Counted from the first letter of the stretch, positions 45,334 through 53,620 are shown. The stretch: DNA of 64,000 nucleotides from Caenimonas sp. SL110 (GCF_001044395.1 NZ_JANU01000029.1:62001-126000), one strand, 5' to 3'. Notes: generated from the sequence alone by a model not told the origin. Translations and numbers: made by a program.

Positions 45334-46841
45334 GGATCGATCCCCTGCGCCGTGACGGGCATGCCCGCGGACAGCCGGGACACAAGACGCGGCGATACGC
45401 GGCTGATGGCGATCAGCGCCTGGTCGCCCAGAAGCGCAGGGCGCACCAGCAGCACCATCAGCATGGTGAGGACCGCGCAAGTTGCGCCCACCACCAGACC
45501 CACGCCGGGAACCGTGACCGAGGACACCGCGAGCTGGCCGGCGATCACGGCCAGCGAGCAGGCGGCTGCCAGCACGGCTCCACGCGCCACGAACGGCATG
45601 ACCTGGGTCCAGCGCAGTTGCAGTGCCGCAAGCGCAGCGCCGATGATGACCATCGCCCGGGCGTAGATCACCAGCGCGGAGATGACCGCAACGCCCTGTA
45701 TGCCTGCGGGGGCCAGGTACCACCAGGCAGGCGCGGCAATCGCCAGCAGGGGCAGTTGCAGAAGGTATTCCTGGTGACGGCGGCCCGTGTTCCACAGGAC
45801 GGGCGTTGACAGGCCCCAGCACGCCCATGCGGGCAGGCAAAGAAAGAGCACGCTCAGCACCCACGCCGAGTCGGCCCATGCGGGGCCGTACAGCAGTGCG
45901 ACCAGGTCGGCAGAAAGCAGCGCGGCAACGAATGCCACTGGCGTCGCCAGCACCAGGATGCAGGCCAGGCCGAGCAGCCAACCCTCGCCCAGGCGACGCG
46001 GGTCGTCCTGCAGCCTGGCCCCGGTGGCCAGGAAGGCGGGTTGCAAGGCGCCCAGCAGGAGCTGGTTGGGGATCGAAGCGAGGTTGTAGGCCATCGAATA
46101 CAGCCCGACGAATTGCGCGCTCAGCGCGCGCCCTATCACCACGCGGTCGAGATTCGAAAGAAGCCAGTTCACGATGTTGGTGAAGAACACGGTACGACCC
46201 GTCTGGAGCGCCTGGGCCCCGCCCTCGTGCCGCAGCAGCGGCTTGACCGGGTGGGGCCGGGCGATGTAAGCGGCGACCAGGACGACGGCCGCCTGCACCA
46301 CACATGCGACGCCCAGCGACCATGCGCCATACCCGGCCAGCGCCATTGCAACGCCGACGCCCAGGTAGCCGATGGCATAGCTGGCCAGCTGGATCAGGCC
46401 GAGCGTGCGGAAATTCAGGTCACGCTGCAGCAGGCAGGTCGCCGGTGCGCTGGCTGCTCCCAGCAGGCATGCCAGCGACATCAGCTGCACCATGGCGCGC
46501 ACGCGAGGTTCGTCGAAGAACACCGCAATCGCAGGCGCGGCCGCGAACATCGCGCAGGCGGTCAGCAGCCCCGCAATGAGCTGCCAGGTGAAAGAAAACC
46601 GCACGTCCTCATCGGTCACCCGTGGCAGCAGCATCAGGTTCCAGCTGAAGCTCGTGCCCGAGAGAAACGAAGCGAACGTCAGGACCGTGAGGGCGATGCC
46701 ATAGACCCCGAAATTCTCGGGGCCCAACATGCGTGCCAGTGCGATCTGCGAGCCAAGCTGCAGCACGAAGCGAGCCACGGTCGTGACCGCACTCCACTTG
46801 AGCGCGCGCTGCGCAAGCGCCGCCAGAGAGCCAGAGGTCAT
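45330..46841 (-). CDS. Lipopolysaccharide/exopolysaccharide flippase (Wzx-like)
   Basis: 503-residue integral membrane protein of the MATE-like polysaccharide transporter group (PF13440-type), with about 14 helices. QLGSQIALARMLGPENFGVYG near residue 27 is the typical opening. It flips undecaprenyl-linked repeat units to the periplasm for the adjacent polymerase. Overlaps both neighbours by ATGA. Confidence 0.92.
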   Translation of the reverse strand: MTSGSLAALAQRALKWSAVTTVARFVLQLGSQIALARMLGPENFGVYGIALTVLTFASFLSGTSFSWNLMLLPRVTDEDVRFSFTWQLIAGLLTACAMFAAAPAIAVFFDEPRVRAMVQLMSLACLLGAASAPATCLLQRDLNFRTLGLIQLASYAIGYLGVGVAMALAGYGAWSLGVACVVQAAVVLVAAYIARPHPVKPLLRHEGGAQALQTGRTVFFTNIVNWLLSNLDRVVIGRALSAQFVGLYSMAYNLASIPNQLLLGALQPAFLATGARLQDDPRRLGEGWLLGLACILVLATPVAFVAALLSADLVALLYGPAWADSAWVLSVLFLCLPAWACWGLSTPVLWNTGRRHQEYLLQLPLLAIAAPAWWYLAPAGIQGVAVISALVIYARAMVIIGAALAALQLRWTQVMPFVARGAVLAAACSLAVIAGQLAVSSVTVPGVGLVVGATCAVLTMLMVLLVRPALLGDQALIAISRVSPRLVSRLSAGMPVTAQGIDP

Positions 46842-47221
46842 CGGTCGGAGGTGAGGAGCCGTCGCACGGCGATGCCAACCATCAGTGCCAGCGCTGCCAG
46901 CATCATGGATGTGCTGTTTCCATGCTCCTGCTGCGCGGGGTCACCCGCCAGCGGTGCCGCGATGGTTGCGCGCGCAACCGAAGCGCCCTCGCGGACCGGC
47001 AAGCCAATATCACTGGTTGCTGCGCCCGCTGCAGCGATGATGCCTGGACGCGCTGGTGCGACCTGCGAGCGCCCTTCGGCAGCTGCGGCCCGGGTCTGGC
47101 TTGCCTGGACAGCAGCGCGATGCGGCGGGTCGGTCTGAGCTGTTTGCGTGACCGGCAGGGTGTGGGCGCCTGCCGTGGAGGCAACGATGCAAAGCGCGAA
47201 CGCAACCATCTGACTTTGCAT
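46838..47221 (-). CDS. Small exported protein with C-terminal membrane anchor (hypothetical)
   Basis: 127-residue protein of unknown function. A signal peptide (MVAFALCIVASTAGAHT) is followed by a low-complexity Ala/Gln/Pro region and a C-terminal hydrophobic helix ending in an Arg pair (SMMLAALALMVGIAVRRLL). This tripartite end resembles exosortase sorting signals but lacks the PEP motif. A GAGGAG ribosome binding site lies upstream of 47221, and the stop overlaps the flippase start, so it belongs to the minus-strand eps operon as its first gene. Confidence 0.7.
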   Translation of the reverse strand: MQSQMVAFALCIVASTAGAHTLPVTQTAQTDPPHRAAVQASQTRAAAAEGRSQVAPARPGIIAAAGAATSDIGLPVREGASVARATIAAPLAGDPAQQEHGNSTSMMLAALALMVGIAVRRLLTSDR

Positions 47222-47327
47222 GTGGGATCTCCTCGAAATGAATTTGAAAAGCCTGCATCGGTGCACCAGTCCTGATGGACGGCAACTGCAGAACCTCGTT
47301 CATCCTAGGAACCAGATGCAACTCAAT

Positions 47328-47335
47328 GTGTAGGA
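47328..47335. promoter_or_regulatory. GTCCTACA box (minus orientation) upstream of the small protein gene
   Basis: TGTAGGAC (reverse complement of GTCCTACA) at 47329-47336 region, between the acyltransferase stop and the small exported protein gene at 47221, which is the first gene of the minus-strand eps block. Third of four such boxes. Confidence 0.3.
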
Positions 47336-47348
47336 CTTGGTCGAATGT

Positions 47349-48527
47349 TCAGGTGCGCTGCGGTGAAGCGACCGGCAGGGGTGCGGACGGCCGCATCCAG
47401 CGGCGGGTCCACTCGCGCCCCGGCACTTCGATCCACCGGTAGGTGATGGCGCTGAAAGCCAGGGTCAATCCAAGCACGGCAGCGTAGAACAGCGTGCCCT
47501 CGAGGGCATTGCGCCCGAATGCCAGCACGAACTGCCCGTTGTCCAGGGGCATGGCTGTCCACAAATCCTGTCCAGCCAGCCGCTTGGCGATACGCGGAAA
47601 AATCATGACGAAAAAGATGTGCGTCATGTAGATCGAATAAGACACCATGCCCAGCCATCGAAGCACGGGCGTGCGAAGCAGCCTGCTCACCACGCCATCC
47701 TCGGCGGCAAACACCAGCACCGCAGCTGCAAAGACGAACGGGGCCATGAATGACCACACCCCCATGTCGGCGCAGGATACGAAAACGATCACTGCAGTGA
47801 CCACCACCGCTTCGAGCAAGCTCATGAATAGCGAGCTGGTGGCAGCGGGTGCTTGCGGCAGCGCGCGGTGCAGGCGAAAACAGGCGACGCCCAGGGCAAA
47901 GCCGAACACGCAGCGGATGAGGCCCCAGTCGTACGTGGTGTTCATGCCGGACGTCGACAGCAGCAGCAACAGCACCGGGGCGGCCAGTGCAGTGAGCATC
48001 AGCATCCAGTTGCGCATGCCCAGCGATAACGTGACCATCGCAAAGATCACGTAGGTCCACAACTCGGTGGAGATCGACCAGGCCGGACCATTCCAGGTGA
48101 GGCTGTCATGAATGTTCAGGCTCTGCACCAGCAGCAGGTTGCTGAGTATGGCCAGCGGTTGTGTCTCGCCCGCAAACACCGAGACGTCCGACGCGTCCGC
48201 AGCGCCCCGGTACAGCCGGAACACCTCGAAGGCGACAAGCAGCGCCAGCATGAACAGGTGCAGCGGATAGACGCGTCCGACACGAAGCACGAGAAAGCGT
48301 TTGAGCTCGTCCCAGGTGCCCAGCCGGGTCGAATAATTGCAGGCAATGACGAAGCCTGAAAGCACGAAGAAGAAGTCGACGAAGAGATAGCTGTTCTGAA
48401 TGAGCCCTGATGTGTAGAGCGGGCTGAAGCCATGAAAATGGAACAGGACGACCAGGCATGCGCAGATGCCGCGCCAGCCATCAAGAGCTTCGAATCTGTT
48501 GCCGGTCGGGGGTAGGGAAGATGCCAT
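47349..48527 (-). CDS. Acyltransferase 3 family membrane protein
   Basis: 392-residue inner membrane acyltransferase of the OafA/ExoZ type. The first helix carries ALDGWRGICACLVVLFHFHGF, with the conserved Arg and His, followed by FFFVLSGFVIA near 55; about ten helices in total. Likely O-acetylates the exopolysaccharide. It lies about 130 bp upstream of the minus-strand eps block on the same strand. Confidence 0.92.
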   Translation of the reverse strand: MASSLPPTGNRFEALDGWRGICACLVVLFHFHGFSPLYTSGLIQNSYLFVDFFFVLSGFVIACNYSTRLGTWDELKRFLVLRVGRVYPLHLFMLALLVAFEVFRLYRGAADASDVSVFAGETQPLAILSNLLLVQSLNIHDSLTWNGPAWSISTELWTYVIFAMVTLSLGMRNWMLMLTALAAPVLLLLLSTSGMNTTYDWGLIRCVFGFALGVACFRLHRALPQAPAATSSLFMSLLEAVVVTAVIVFVSCADMGVWSFMAPFVFAAAVLVFAAEDGVVSRLLRTPVLRWLGMVSYSIYMTHIFFVMIFPRIAKRLAGQDLWTAMPLDNGQFVLAFGRNALEGTLFYAAVLGLTLAFSAITYRWIEVPGREWTRRWMRPSAPLPVASPQRT

Positions 48528-48591
48528 GTCCAGCAAGATTTTCCCTGTGTTCCGGGCCCAACGGTGCTTGCTTTCGAGTGCTGTCTGGGTT

Positions 48592-48599
48592 GTCCTACA
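48592..48599. promoter_or_regulatory. GTCCTACA box between acyltransferase and small-gene cluster
   Basis: Fourth GTCCTACA copy, in the divergent region about 65 bp from the acyltransferase start and 36 bp from the start at 48635. Confidence 0.3.
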
Positions 48600-48634
48600 G
48601 CAGCGCCTGGAATGGGGCTCCTAGCATGTGACCC

Positions 48635-48910
48635 ATGCGCTACAACTCCAGCGAACACTCGAAGGTCCAGGCTGTGCAGCCGGAGGTTTCACGCGCCGAG
48701 GCGGACTATCAGCGGCTGCGTGCGGCCTACCTTGAACTGATGCGTGTGGACCCCACGCATGAGGTGGCGTTGGCAATGATTGGCGCAGACATGGACCGGG
48801 CGCATGCGCGTCTGCAGACCGTGATCGGCCTGCCAGCGCTTGCGTTTACACACGAGCCCAGCGTTGTCCTGCGACGCGATGCCGACCGGATCACGACAGA
48901 CCAGGAGTGA
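48635..48910 (+). CDS. Small hypothetical protein
   Basis: 91-residue soluble protein with no recognised family. Helical, with RAEADYQRLRAAYLELMRVDP near residue 20 and no signal or membrane segment. First of four consecutive small genes on this strand; its stop overlaps the next start as GTGA. Divergent from the acyltransferase gene. Confidence 0.6.
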   Translation: MRYNSSEHSKVQAVQPEVSRAEADYQRLRAAYLELMRVDPTHEVALAMIGADMDRAHARLQTVIGLPALAFTHEPSVVLRRDADRITTDQE

Positions 48911-49101
48911 TCGTGATCCCCTACGATCTTGATCCCACCCTGCATGCGCAGCATCCGCATCCGCAGCGGCTGGATGACGGCTACTCGCCGCCGGACCTCA
49001 GCGAGCAGCAGATGCATGCCAGAATCATCACTGCACATGCGGATACCCCCGAGCAACAGGCACCGGACGGCAAGGGTCTGGGCAACAAAAGTCTCTTTTG
49101 A
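48907..49101 (+). CDS. Small hypothetical protein
   Basis: 64-residue protein with GTG start that overlaps the previous stop codon. Rich in His, Pro, Asp and Gln (HAQHPHPQRLDDGYSPPDLS), probably disordered. No homologous family recognised. Reality is supported mainly by the tight overlap and the run of similarly arranged small genes. Confidence 0.5.
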   Translation: MIVIPYDLDPTLHAQHPHPQRLDDGYSPPDLSEQQMHARIITAHADTPEQQAPDGKGLGNKSLF

Positions 49102-49103
49102 AC

Positions 49104-49256
49104 ATGGCCACACATCCCGTCGAACCCGAGCCGCTGCAGCCCGGGGCTGAACCCGAGCAACCCAATCCGACCCAGCTGCCGGTGGAGCCCGAGTTCGGTA
49201 TTGCGCTGCCGCCTGCGGAGCCAGAAGACCCGGGCGCCACGCCACCGGTTGTTTGA
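49104..49256 (+). CDS. Pro/Glu-rich micro-protein (hypothetical)
   Basis: 50-residue open frame starting 2 bp after the preceding stop. Strongly acidic and proline rich (VEPEPLQPGAEPEQPNP near the start, PPAEPEDPG near the end). Composition is shared with the next small gene, which suggests duplication or common selection. Real translation is not shown. Confidence 0.45.
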   Translation: MATHPVEPEPLQPGAEPEQPNPTQLPVEPEFGIALPPAEPEDPGATPPVV

Positions 49257-49266
49257 GGAGCCGCTC

Positions 49267-49449
49267 GTGAGCACGCCCGCTGCCTCACCGGTGCCCGCTG
49301 CGCCGACTGCACCGCCTGCACATCCTGCACATCCTGCCCCTCACCCACCCAAGCCCGTCGATCCCGAACCCAGGCAGGAGCCGGAAGACCCGGAAAAAGG
49401 AAGCGTGCCGAACCCGCCTCCCGGCAAGAGCGATCACCCGGCCGGTTGA
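49267..49449 (+). CDS. Proline-rich micro-protein (hypothetical)
   Basis: 60-residue proline-rich protein with GTG start and a good GAGGAG ribosome binding site. Segments PAHPAHPAPHPPKP and PEPRQEPEDPEKG; no signal peptide. Ends 16 bp inside the 3' end of the convergent nuclease-like gene. The ribosome binding site and matching composition of the upstream gene support it. Confidence 0.5.
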   Translation: MSTPAASPVPAAPTAPPAHPAHPAPHPPKPVDPEPRQEPEDPEKGSVPNPPPGKSDHPAG

Positions 49450-50234
49450 CCCGGGTCTGGCTGCGCATCGCCGAGCATGGCCTGCGCATCGCCATCCGCG
49501 CCGGACACCGGCGTGGCCTTGGCCAGCGCCATCCAGACGCCAAACGGCAGGGCACTGCGGGTGCGCCGCTGCGCCGCTCTGGCCACCACCAGGCGATCGC
49601 CTTCGACCACCATCACCCCGCATTCGGCCGGCACCTCCTCGGGCTTGCCGATGCACCGGCCCCTGGCATCGTTGCCCAGCACATACCAGCACTCGCCCAG
49701 GTCCAGGTAGGACGCGCGCTTGGCAGCGTGCTTCAGGTCGCCAAGCAGGTCCGCACGCCGGACCTTGACCTCGTGGACGATGGGCTCGACGTAGTTGGCA
49801 ACCGAGGTGTTGCGAATCGAAAAGACATCGGGTTTGGCGATGCACCATTTCAGCGGCTTTGCCGGGTCATCGTGGGGCACCTGCGCGCGCAGGCTGAGGC
49901 CCCGCCACGCAATGCGACCATTGCGTGTCATCTCCTGTGCGACCCGGGCGACCAGCGCCTCGTGGGCCGAGAACGCAGCGCGGTTGCTCACCAGCGTTGC
50001 CGCCAGCAAACGCAGGCCTGCGTCTGTGACCCGCAGCGATTCGTGACCCGAAGGCGCATGGATGCGGTCCAGCAGGCCGGCCGCGAGCAGCTCGATTTCC
50101 AGGAGGTCCTGCGAAGGCCAACCTGCGGAACGGTAGATCTCGCGCAACCGCCGCGCGTGCGCCTTTCCCAGGGACAGGGCCTGCGCCTGCGGCTGGGTGG
50201 TGATGGGTTGGATGGGGTGACTGGGTTGGCTCAT
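49434..50234 (-). CDS. MmcB-like PD-(D/E)xK nuclease-fold protein (hypothetical)
   Basis: 266-residue cytoplasmic protein. A helical N-terminal part (about 20-120) resembles a winged-helix domain (LLEIELLAAGLLDR, LRVTDAGLRLLAAT). Residues 134-190 fit a PD-(D/E)xK core: Asp136 (KPDVFSI), then Glu155 and Lys157 in HEVKVRRADLLGDL, then YLDLGECWYVL. The same E-x-K-x3-AD(L/F) pattern occurs in MmcB-type DNA repair proteins. Function could be DNA repair or restriction-like cleavage; neither is established. It is a single gene with a short 3' overlap with the micro-protein gene. Confidence 0.6.
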   Translation of the reverse strand: MSQPSHPIQPITTQPQAQALSLGKAHARRLREIYRSAGWPSQDLLEIELLAAGLLDRIHAPSGHESLRVTDAGLRLLAATLVSNRAAFSAHEALVARVAQEMTRNGRIAWRGLSLRAQVPHDDPAKPLKWCIAKPDVFSIRNTSVANYVEPIVHEVKVRRADLLGDLKHAAKRASYLDLGECWYVLGNDARGRCIGKPEEVPAECGVMVVEGDRLVVARAAQRRTRSALPFGVWMALAKATPVSGADGDAQAMLGDAQPDPGQPAG

Positions 50235-50357
50235 GCCGCATTCGTCTGCACGGGTACTGCTGCGTGGCTGGCCAGTTTAGCGCGCAGAAGGTGTGCAGTA
50301 GGTGCGCTCCGACGGGGGGTGGCGCTGTTGACTGATGCGCGTGGCAAGGCGCGTTCA

Positions 50358-50363
50358 CACAAT
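50358..50363 (+). promoter_or_regulatory. -10-like hexamer CACAAT, likely leaderless start
   Basis: CACAAT ends 6 nt before the ATG at 50370, with no ribosome binding site. A TTGACT lies at 50328-50333, but its 24-bp spacing is too long for a normal -35 partner. Confidence 0.4.
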
Positions 50364-50369
50364 AGGCCC

Positions 50370-50678
50370 ATGCTAGAAAACGCCAAATACGGAATCACCG
50401 CGGTGCGCTATGCGGGCGCTGAAGTCATTGGAGCCATGATGGGCCTCATGGGCGACAGCGAAACCTGCTGGGATTTCAGTCCGACACCCGCCCGTATCAC
50501 GGACGTGGTCGACAGGCTGATGGAAGGCGACACCGTCATCAGCCTGTTCCCCGGCCGTGACGGACGCCTGGCCGCAGGCCCTGTGGTCCTGGTCGATGTG
50601 CTGCCCGAAGGCACCGAGACGCTGGCGCTCGATGACGAGCAACCCGGCCGCTGCCTGCGCGACTTGCCCCGGTTCTAG
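50370..50678 (+). CDS. Hypothetical protein
   Basis: 102-residue soluble protein of unknown function, without signal or membrane helix. It begins MLENAKYGITAVRYAGAEV and has a conserved-looking GDTVISLFPGRDGRL segment. The open frame extends far upstream but overlaps the minus-strand nuclease-like gene there, so only the part from 50370 is taken as coding. Confidence 0.6.
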   Translation: MLENAKYGITAVRYAGAEVIGAMMGLMGDSETCWDFSPTPARITDVVDRLMEGDTVISLFPGRDGRLAAGPVVLVDVLPEGTETLALDDEQPGRCLRDLPRF

Positions 50679-50699
50679 GTCGCCGCTCCAGGTCGCGTG

Positions 50700-51599
50700 T
50701 CAGGCGATCCTTGCAGGCGCGCGCCTGCCCAGGGCCAGCAGGCCGGTTGAAAGCGCGGTGCCCGAGACGATCACTGCGCCGCAGATGAGCATCCAGCCGG
50801 TGACATGCTCATCCAGAAATGCCACGCCGTAGATCACCGCAAATACCGGAAGAATGAAGGTGACAGCGAGCGCACGGGGTGCGCCGGCGCGTTCGATCAG
50901 GCGGAAGTAAAGGATGTACGCAACCCCGGTGCACAGCACGCCCACCGCGGTCAACGCAAGCCACGCGCGTAACCCCGGCATCTGGTTCGGCCAGAAGATC
51001 GCGGCGGGTACTGCCAGCGCGATCGTTGCGCCAAGCTGGCTGCCCGCAGCCGTGACCAGAGCCGGGACACCGCCCAGGTACTTCTTCGCGGCGTTGGCTG
51101 AAACCGCGTAGCAAACCGTCGCCAGCAAACACGCGAGCACCGCAAAGCCCGGTGCCACGCCAGCCGCATCGGGCTTGAAGGTCGCCTTGTCCCATGAGAG
51201 CAGGGCGATGCCGATGAAGCCGATGGCAAGACCGGCAAGCCGTGAGGGCGTGGGCCTGTCCTTCAACCACACCCACGCCACCAGCGCGCCAAAAAGCGGC
51301 ACGGTCGCATTCAATATCGCGGACATGCCGGTGGTGATCGACAGCAGCGCGAATGCGAAGCACACGAACGGCACGGCAGAATTGAAAACACCGATCAGGC
51401 AAATCAGCCTGCCGTCCTTGCGCAGTTGCGAACCCAGTCCCCGCATCATCACCAGCGGCAACAAGAACGCAGTGGCAATCGCCACGCGCACGAATGCAGT
51501 GGGTATCGCGCCGAATTCGACGACGCCGATACGCGTGAAAAGAAACGAGGCGCCCCAGATCGCGCCCAGCAACAGAAACTCAACAATCCAGTGGTTCAA
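50700..51599 (-). CDS. DMT superfamily transporter (EamA family)
   Basis: 299-residue inner membrane protein with ten predicted helices in two EamA repeats (GAIWGASFLFTRIGV near 13; second repeat from about 150). Probable exporter of a metabolite or amino acid. Follows ogt by 14 bp, so it is in the same transcript as the alkylation-repair genes, but a link to repair is not evident. Confidence 0.9.
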   Translation of the reverse strand: MNHWIVEFLLLGAIWGASFLFTRIGVVEFGAIPTAFVRVAIATAFLLPLVMMRGLGSQLRKDGRLICLIGVFNSAVPFVCFAFALLSITTGMSAILNATVPLFGALVAWVWLKDRPTPSRLAGLAIGFIGIALLSWDKATFKPDAAGVAPGFAVLACLLATVCYAVSANAAKKYLGGVPALVTAAGSQLGATIALAVPAAIFWPNQMPGLRAWLALTAVGVLCTGVAYILYFRLIERAGAPRALAVTFILPVFAVIYGVAFLDEHVTGWMLICGAVIVSGTALSTGLLALGRRAPARIA

Positions 51600-51613
51600 T
51601 TCGCGCCTTCAGG

Positions 51614-52117
51614 TCACGGCGCCAACGCTGCGCCTTCGAGTTGCAGCAGTGCGCTCTTTCGCTCGAGCCCGCCAGCATAGCCCGTGAGCGACCCGTCGGC
51701 ACCCAGCACGCGGTGGCAGGGCACGACGATGCTCACCGGGTTGCGTCCCACTGCCGCGCCGACGGCCCGCACCGCAGCCGGCTTGCCGATGGACTGGCTG
51801 AGCAAGCCATAACTCGTGGTGCCGCCGCTGGGAATGCGAAGCAGCGCCTGCCACACCGACTGCTGGAATGCGGTGCCGTGTTGCAGGTCGAGCGGCAAGT
51901 CGAATTGCGCGCGCCCGCCGTTGAAATATTCGTCCAGCTGCGCGATCGCCTGTGCGATGAGTGGGTGGTCTTGCTGCAACTTCCAGCCGCTGCAATCGGG
52001 CATGTGGCGCTGGCCCTCGAACCACACACCTGCGATGCCTTGCGCAGTCGCCGCAATCGTCATCGGACCCAGCGGGCTCTGGTAGTTCGCCCGCACGATG
52101 GACGTGTCGAATCTCAT
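51614..52117 (-). CDS. ogt: Methylated-DNA--protein-cysteine S-methyltransferase
   Basis: 167-residue suicide repair protein that removes alkyl groups from O6-alkylguanine or O4-alkylthymine. The acceptor Cys is in VVPCHRVLG, and QSVWQALLRIPSGGTTSYG is the DNA-binding helix-turn-helix. Length fits Ogt. It lies 14 bp downstream of the ada-alkA gene. Confidence 0.95.
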   Translation of the reverse strand: MRFDTSIVRANYQSPLGPMTIAATAQGIAGVWFEGQRHMPDCSGWKLQQDHPLIAQAIAQLDEYFNGGRAQFDLPLDLQHGTAFQQSVWQALLRIPSGGTTSYGLLSQSIGKPAAVRAVGAAVGRNPVSIVVPCHRVLGADGSLTGYAGGLERKSALLQLEGAALAP

Positions 52118-52131
52118 GTGTCACTCCGGTT

Positions 52132-53613
52132 TCAAAGCGTCGCCCATGCGCGGATGACGGCGTAGCTGCGCCACGGCTTCCAGGCTTGCGAGGCAGCCTC
52201 GGCAGCGCGCGCACGGTTGGGTGCATCGAGAACGCCCAGCGCTTTTTGCAGGGCGATGTCGCCTGCGGGAAACGCATCGGGCCAGCGAAGCGCGCGCATC
52301 GCGATGTATTGCGCAGTCCAGTCACCGATGCCGGGCAAGGCTTTCAATGCGGCGATGGTGGCCTGTACGTCGGCGCCGCCATGCAGCTCGATGCGCTTGT
52401 CGGCGACTGCTTGCGCGATTGCCACGATCGCCGCCTGCCGCTGCTTGACGATGCCCAGTTGACCCAACGCATCGCCACTGGCGCTGGCAAGCACTGCGGG
52501 CTCCGGAAACAGGCGTGTCAACCCGGCAAAGGGCGTTGCAATCGGCTCGCCAAACCGCTCGACCAGGCGTTGGGCCAGCGTGCGTGCGGCGGCAACGGTG
52601 ATCTGCTGGCCCAGCACCGCGCGAGTCGCGAGTTCGTAGCCACTGACGGTGCCGGGTACGCGCAGTCCATCGCCGGCAGGAAAGCCTTGATGCAGTTGTT
52701 CATTGATGGCCTGCGGATCGGCATCGAGGTCCAGCATCGCGCGAACGCGGTGGATCACCAGCGGTAAGACTTCACGCAGCGAATCGGAAATGCGCAGCGT
52801 GACCTGGCTGCGGTCTTCGTCAAAGCGGGCATCGAGCCAGCCGCTGTGCCGCTTGCCCGATACATCGAGTGACCAGGTGCGTGCAACGCTGCGTTGTTCG
52901 AGGTTCACCTGTTCGATGCCGGTCATGGCGCGCTTGTGCAGAAATTGCAGCATCGCCTGCACGTCGTATGGCGGGCGGTAGCCCAGGCGGATGGCAAAGC
53001 CTTCTTCGCCGGGTTTTGCAGCGCCCGCGCGCCGAAGGGCCGTGGGGTTCAGGCCGTAGTGTTCGACGAACGCGGCATTGAATCGCCTGACGCTCGAATA
53101 CCCACTGATGAGCGCGACCTGCGTGACCGGCAGGTTGGTGTCGGCCAGCAGTTGCTTGGCCGTGAGCAGGCGCCGGGTCTGCAGGTATTGAACGGGCGAC
53201 ACGCCGAACTGCGCCTCGAAGATGCGGCGCACATGGCGGTCGGTCACGCCAAGCCGCGCGGCGAGCAACTGGGCCGTGGGCGATTCGCCGCCCCATGCTT
53301 CGGGTTCGTCGAGCAGGCGCGCCGCCTGATGAGCCAGGATGTAGCTCGCGTCCTGTATCGACCATGTCACCGAATGCGGGGCCAGCTCGGGCCGGCAGCG
53401 CAGGCAGGGCCGAAACCCTGCGCTCTCGGCCTGCGCGGCATGGCCGAAGAACCGGCAGTTCTCGCGCCGGGGCGTGCGCACACGGCACACCGGCCGGCAG
53501 TAGATTCCGGTGGAGGTCACGCCGGTAAAAAAACGACCGTCGAATCGCGCGTCGCGTGTCTTCAGCGCGAGGTAGCACGCATCGGGCTGAAGGTTGGACA
53601 CAGGCGACGTCAT
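52132..53613 (-). CDS. Ada-type methyl-sensor regulator fused to AlkA DNA glycosylase
   Basis: 493-residue fusion. Residues 1-85 are the Ada N-terminal zinc domain with YCRPVC and PCLRC providing four cysteines; the first is the methylphosphotriester acceptor in Ada. An AraC-type helix-turn-helix follows (about 100-190), then AlkA N-terminal and HhH-GPD glycosylase domains (LPGIGDWTAQYIAMRALRWPDAF with the catalytic Asp). It lacks the Ada C-terminal methyltransferase domain, which is instead encoded by ogt next door. The start at 53613 follows a TATCAT hexamer. Confidence 0.93.
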   Translation of the reverse strand: MTSPVSNLQPDACYLALKTRDARFDGRFFTGVTSTGIYCRPVCRVRTPRRENCRFFGHAAQAESAGFRPCLRCRPELAPHSVTWSIQDASYILAHQAARLLDEPEAWGGESPTAQLLAARLGVTDRHVRRIFEAQFGVSPVQYLQTRRLLTAKQLLADTNLPVTQVALISGYSSVRRFNAAFVEHYGLNPTALRRAGAAKPGEEGFAIRLGYRPPYDVQAMLQFLHKRAMTGIEQVNLEQRSVARTWSLDVSGKRHSGWLDARFDEDRSQVTLRISDSLREVLPLVIHRVRAMLDLDADPQAINEQLHQGFPAGDGLRVPGTVSGYELATRAVLGQQITVAAARTLAQRLVERFGEPIATPFAGLTRLFPEPAVLASASGDALGQLGIVKQRQAAIVAIAQAVADKRIELHGGADVQATIAALKALPGIGDWTAQYIAMRALRWPDAFPAGDIALQKALGVLDAPNRARAAEAASQAWKPWRSYAVIRAWATL

Positions 53614-53620
53614 AGAGGGG

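Noticed and set aside
46041-47138. Long plus-strand open frame opposite the flippase gene
   Set aside because: It is an antisense shadow of a clear membrane protein; residues are Arg/His/Gln-rich with no domain.
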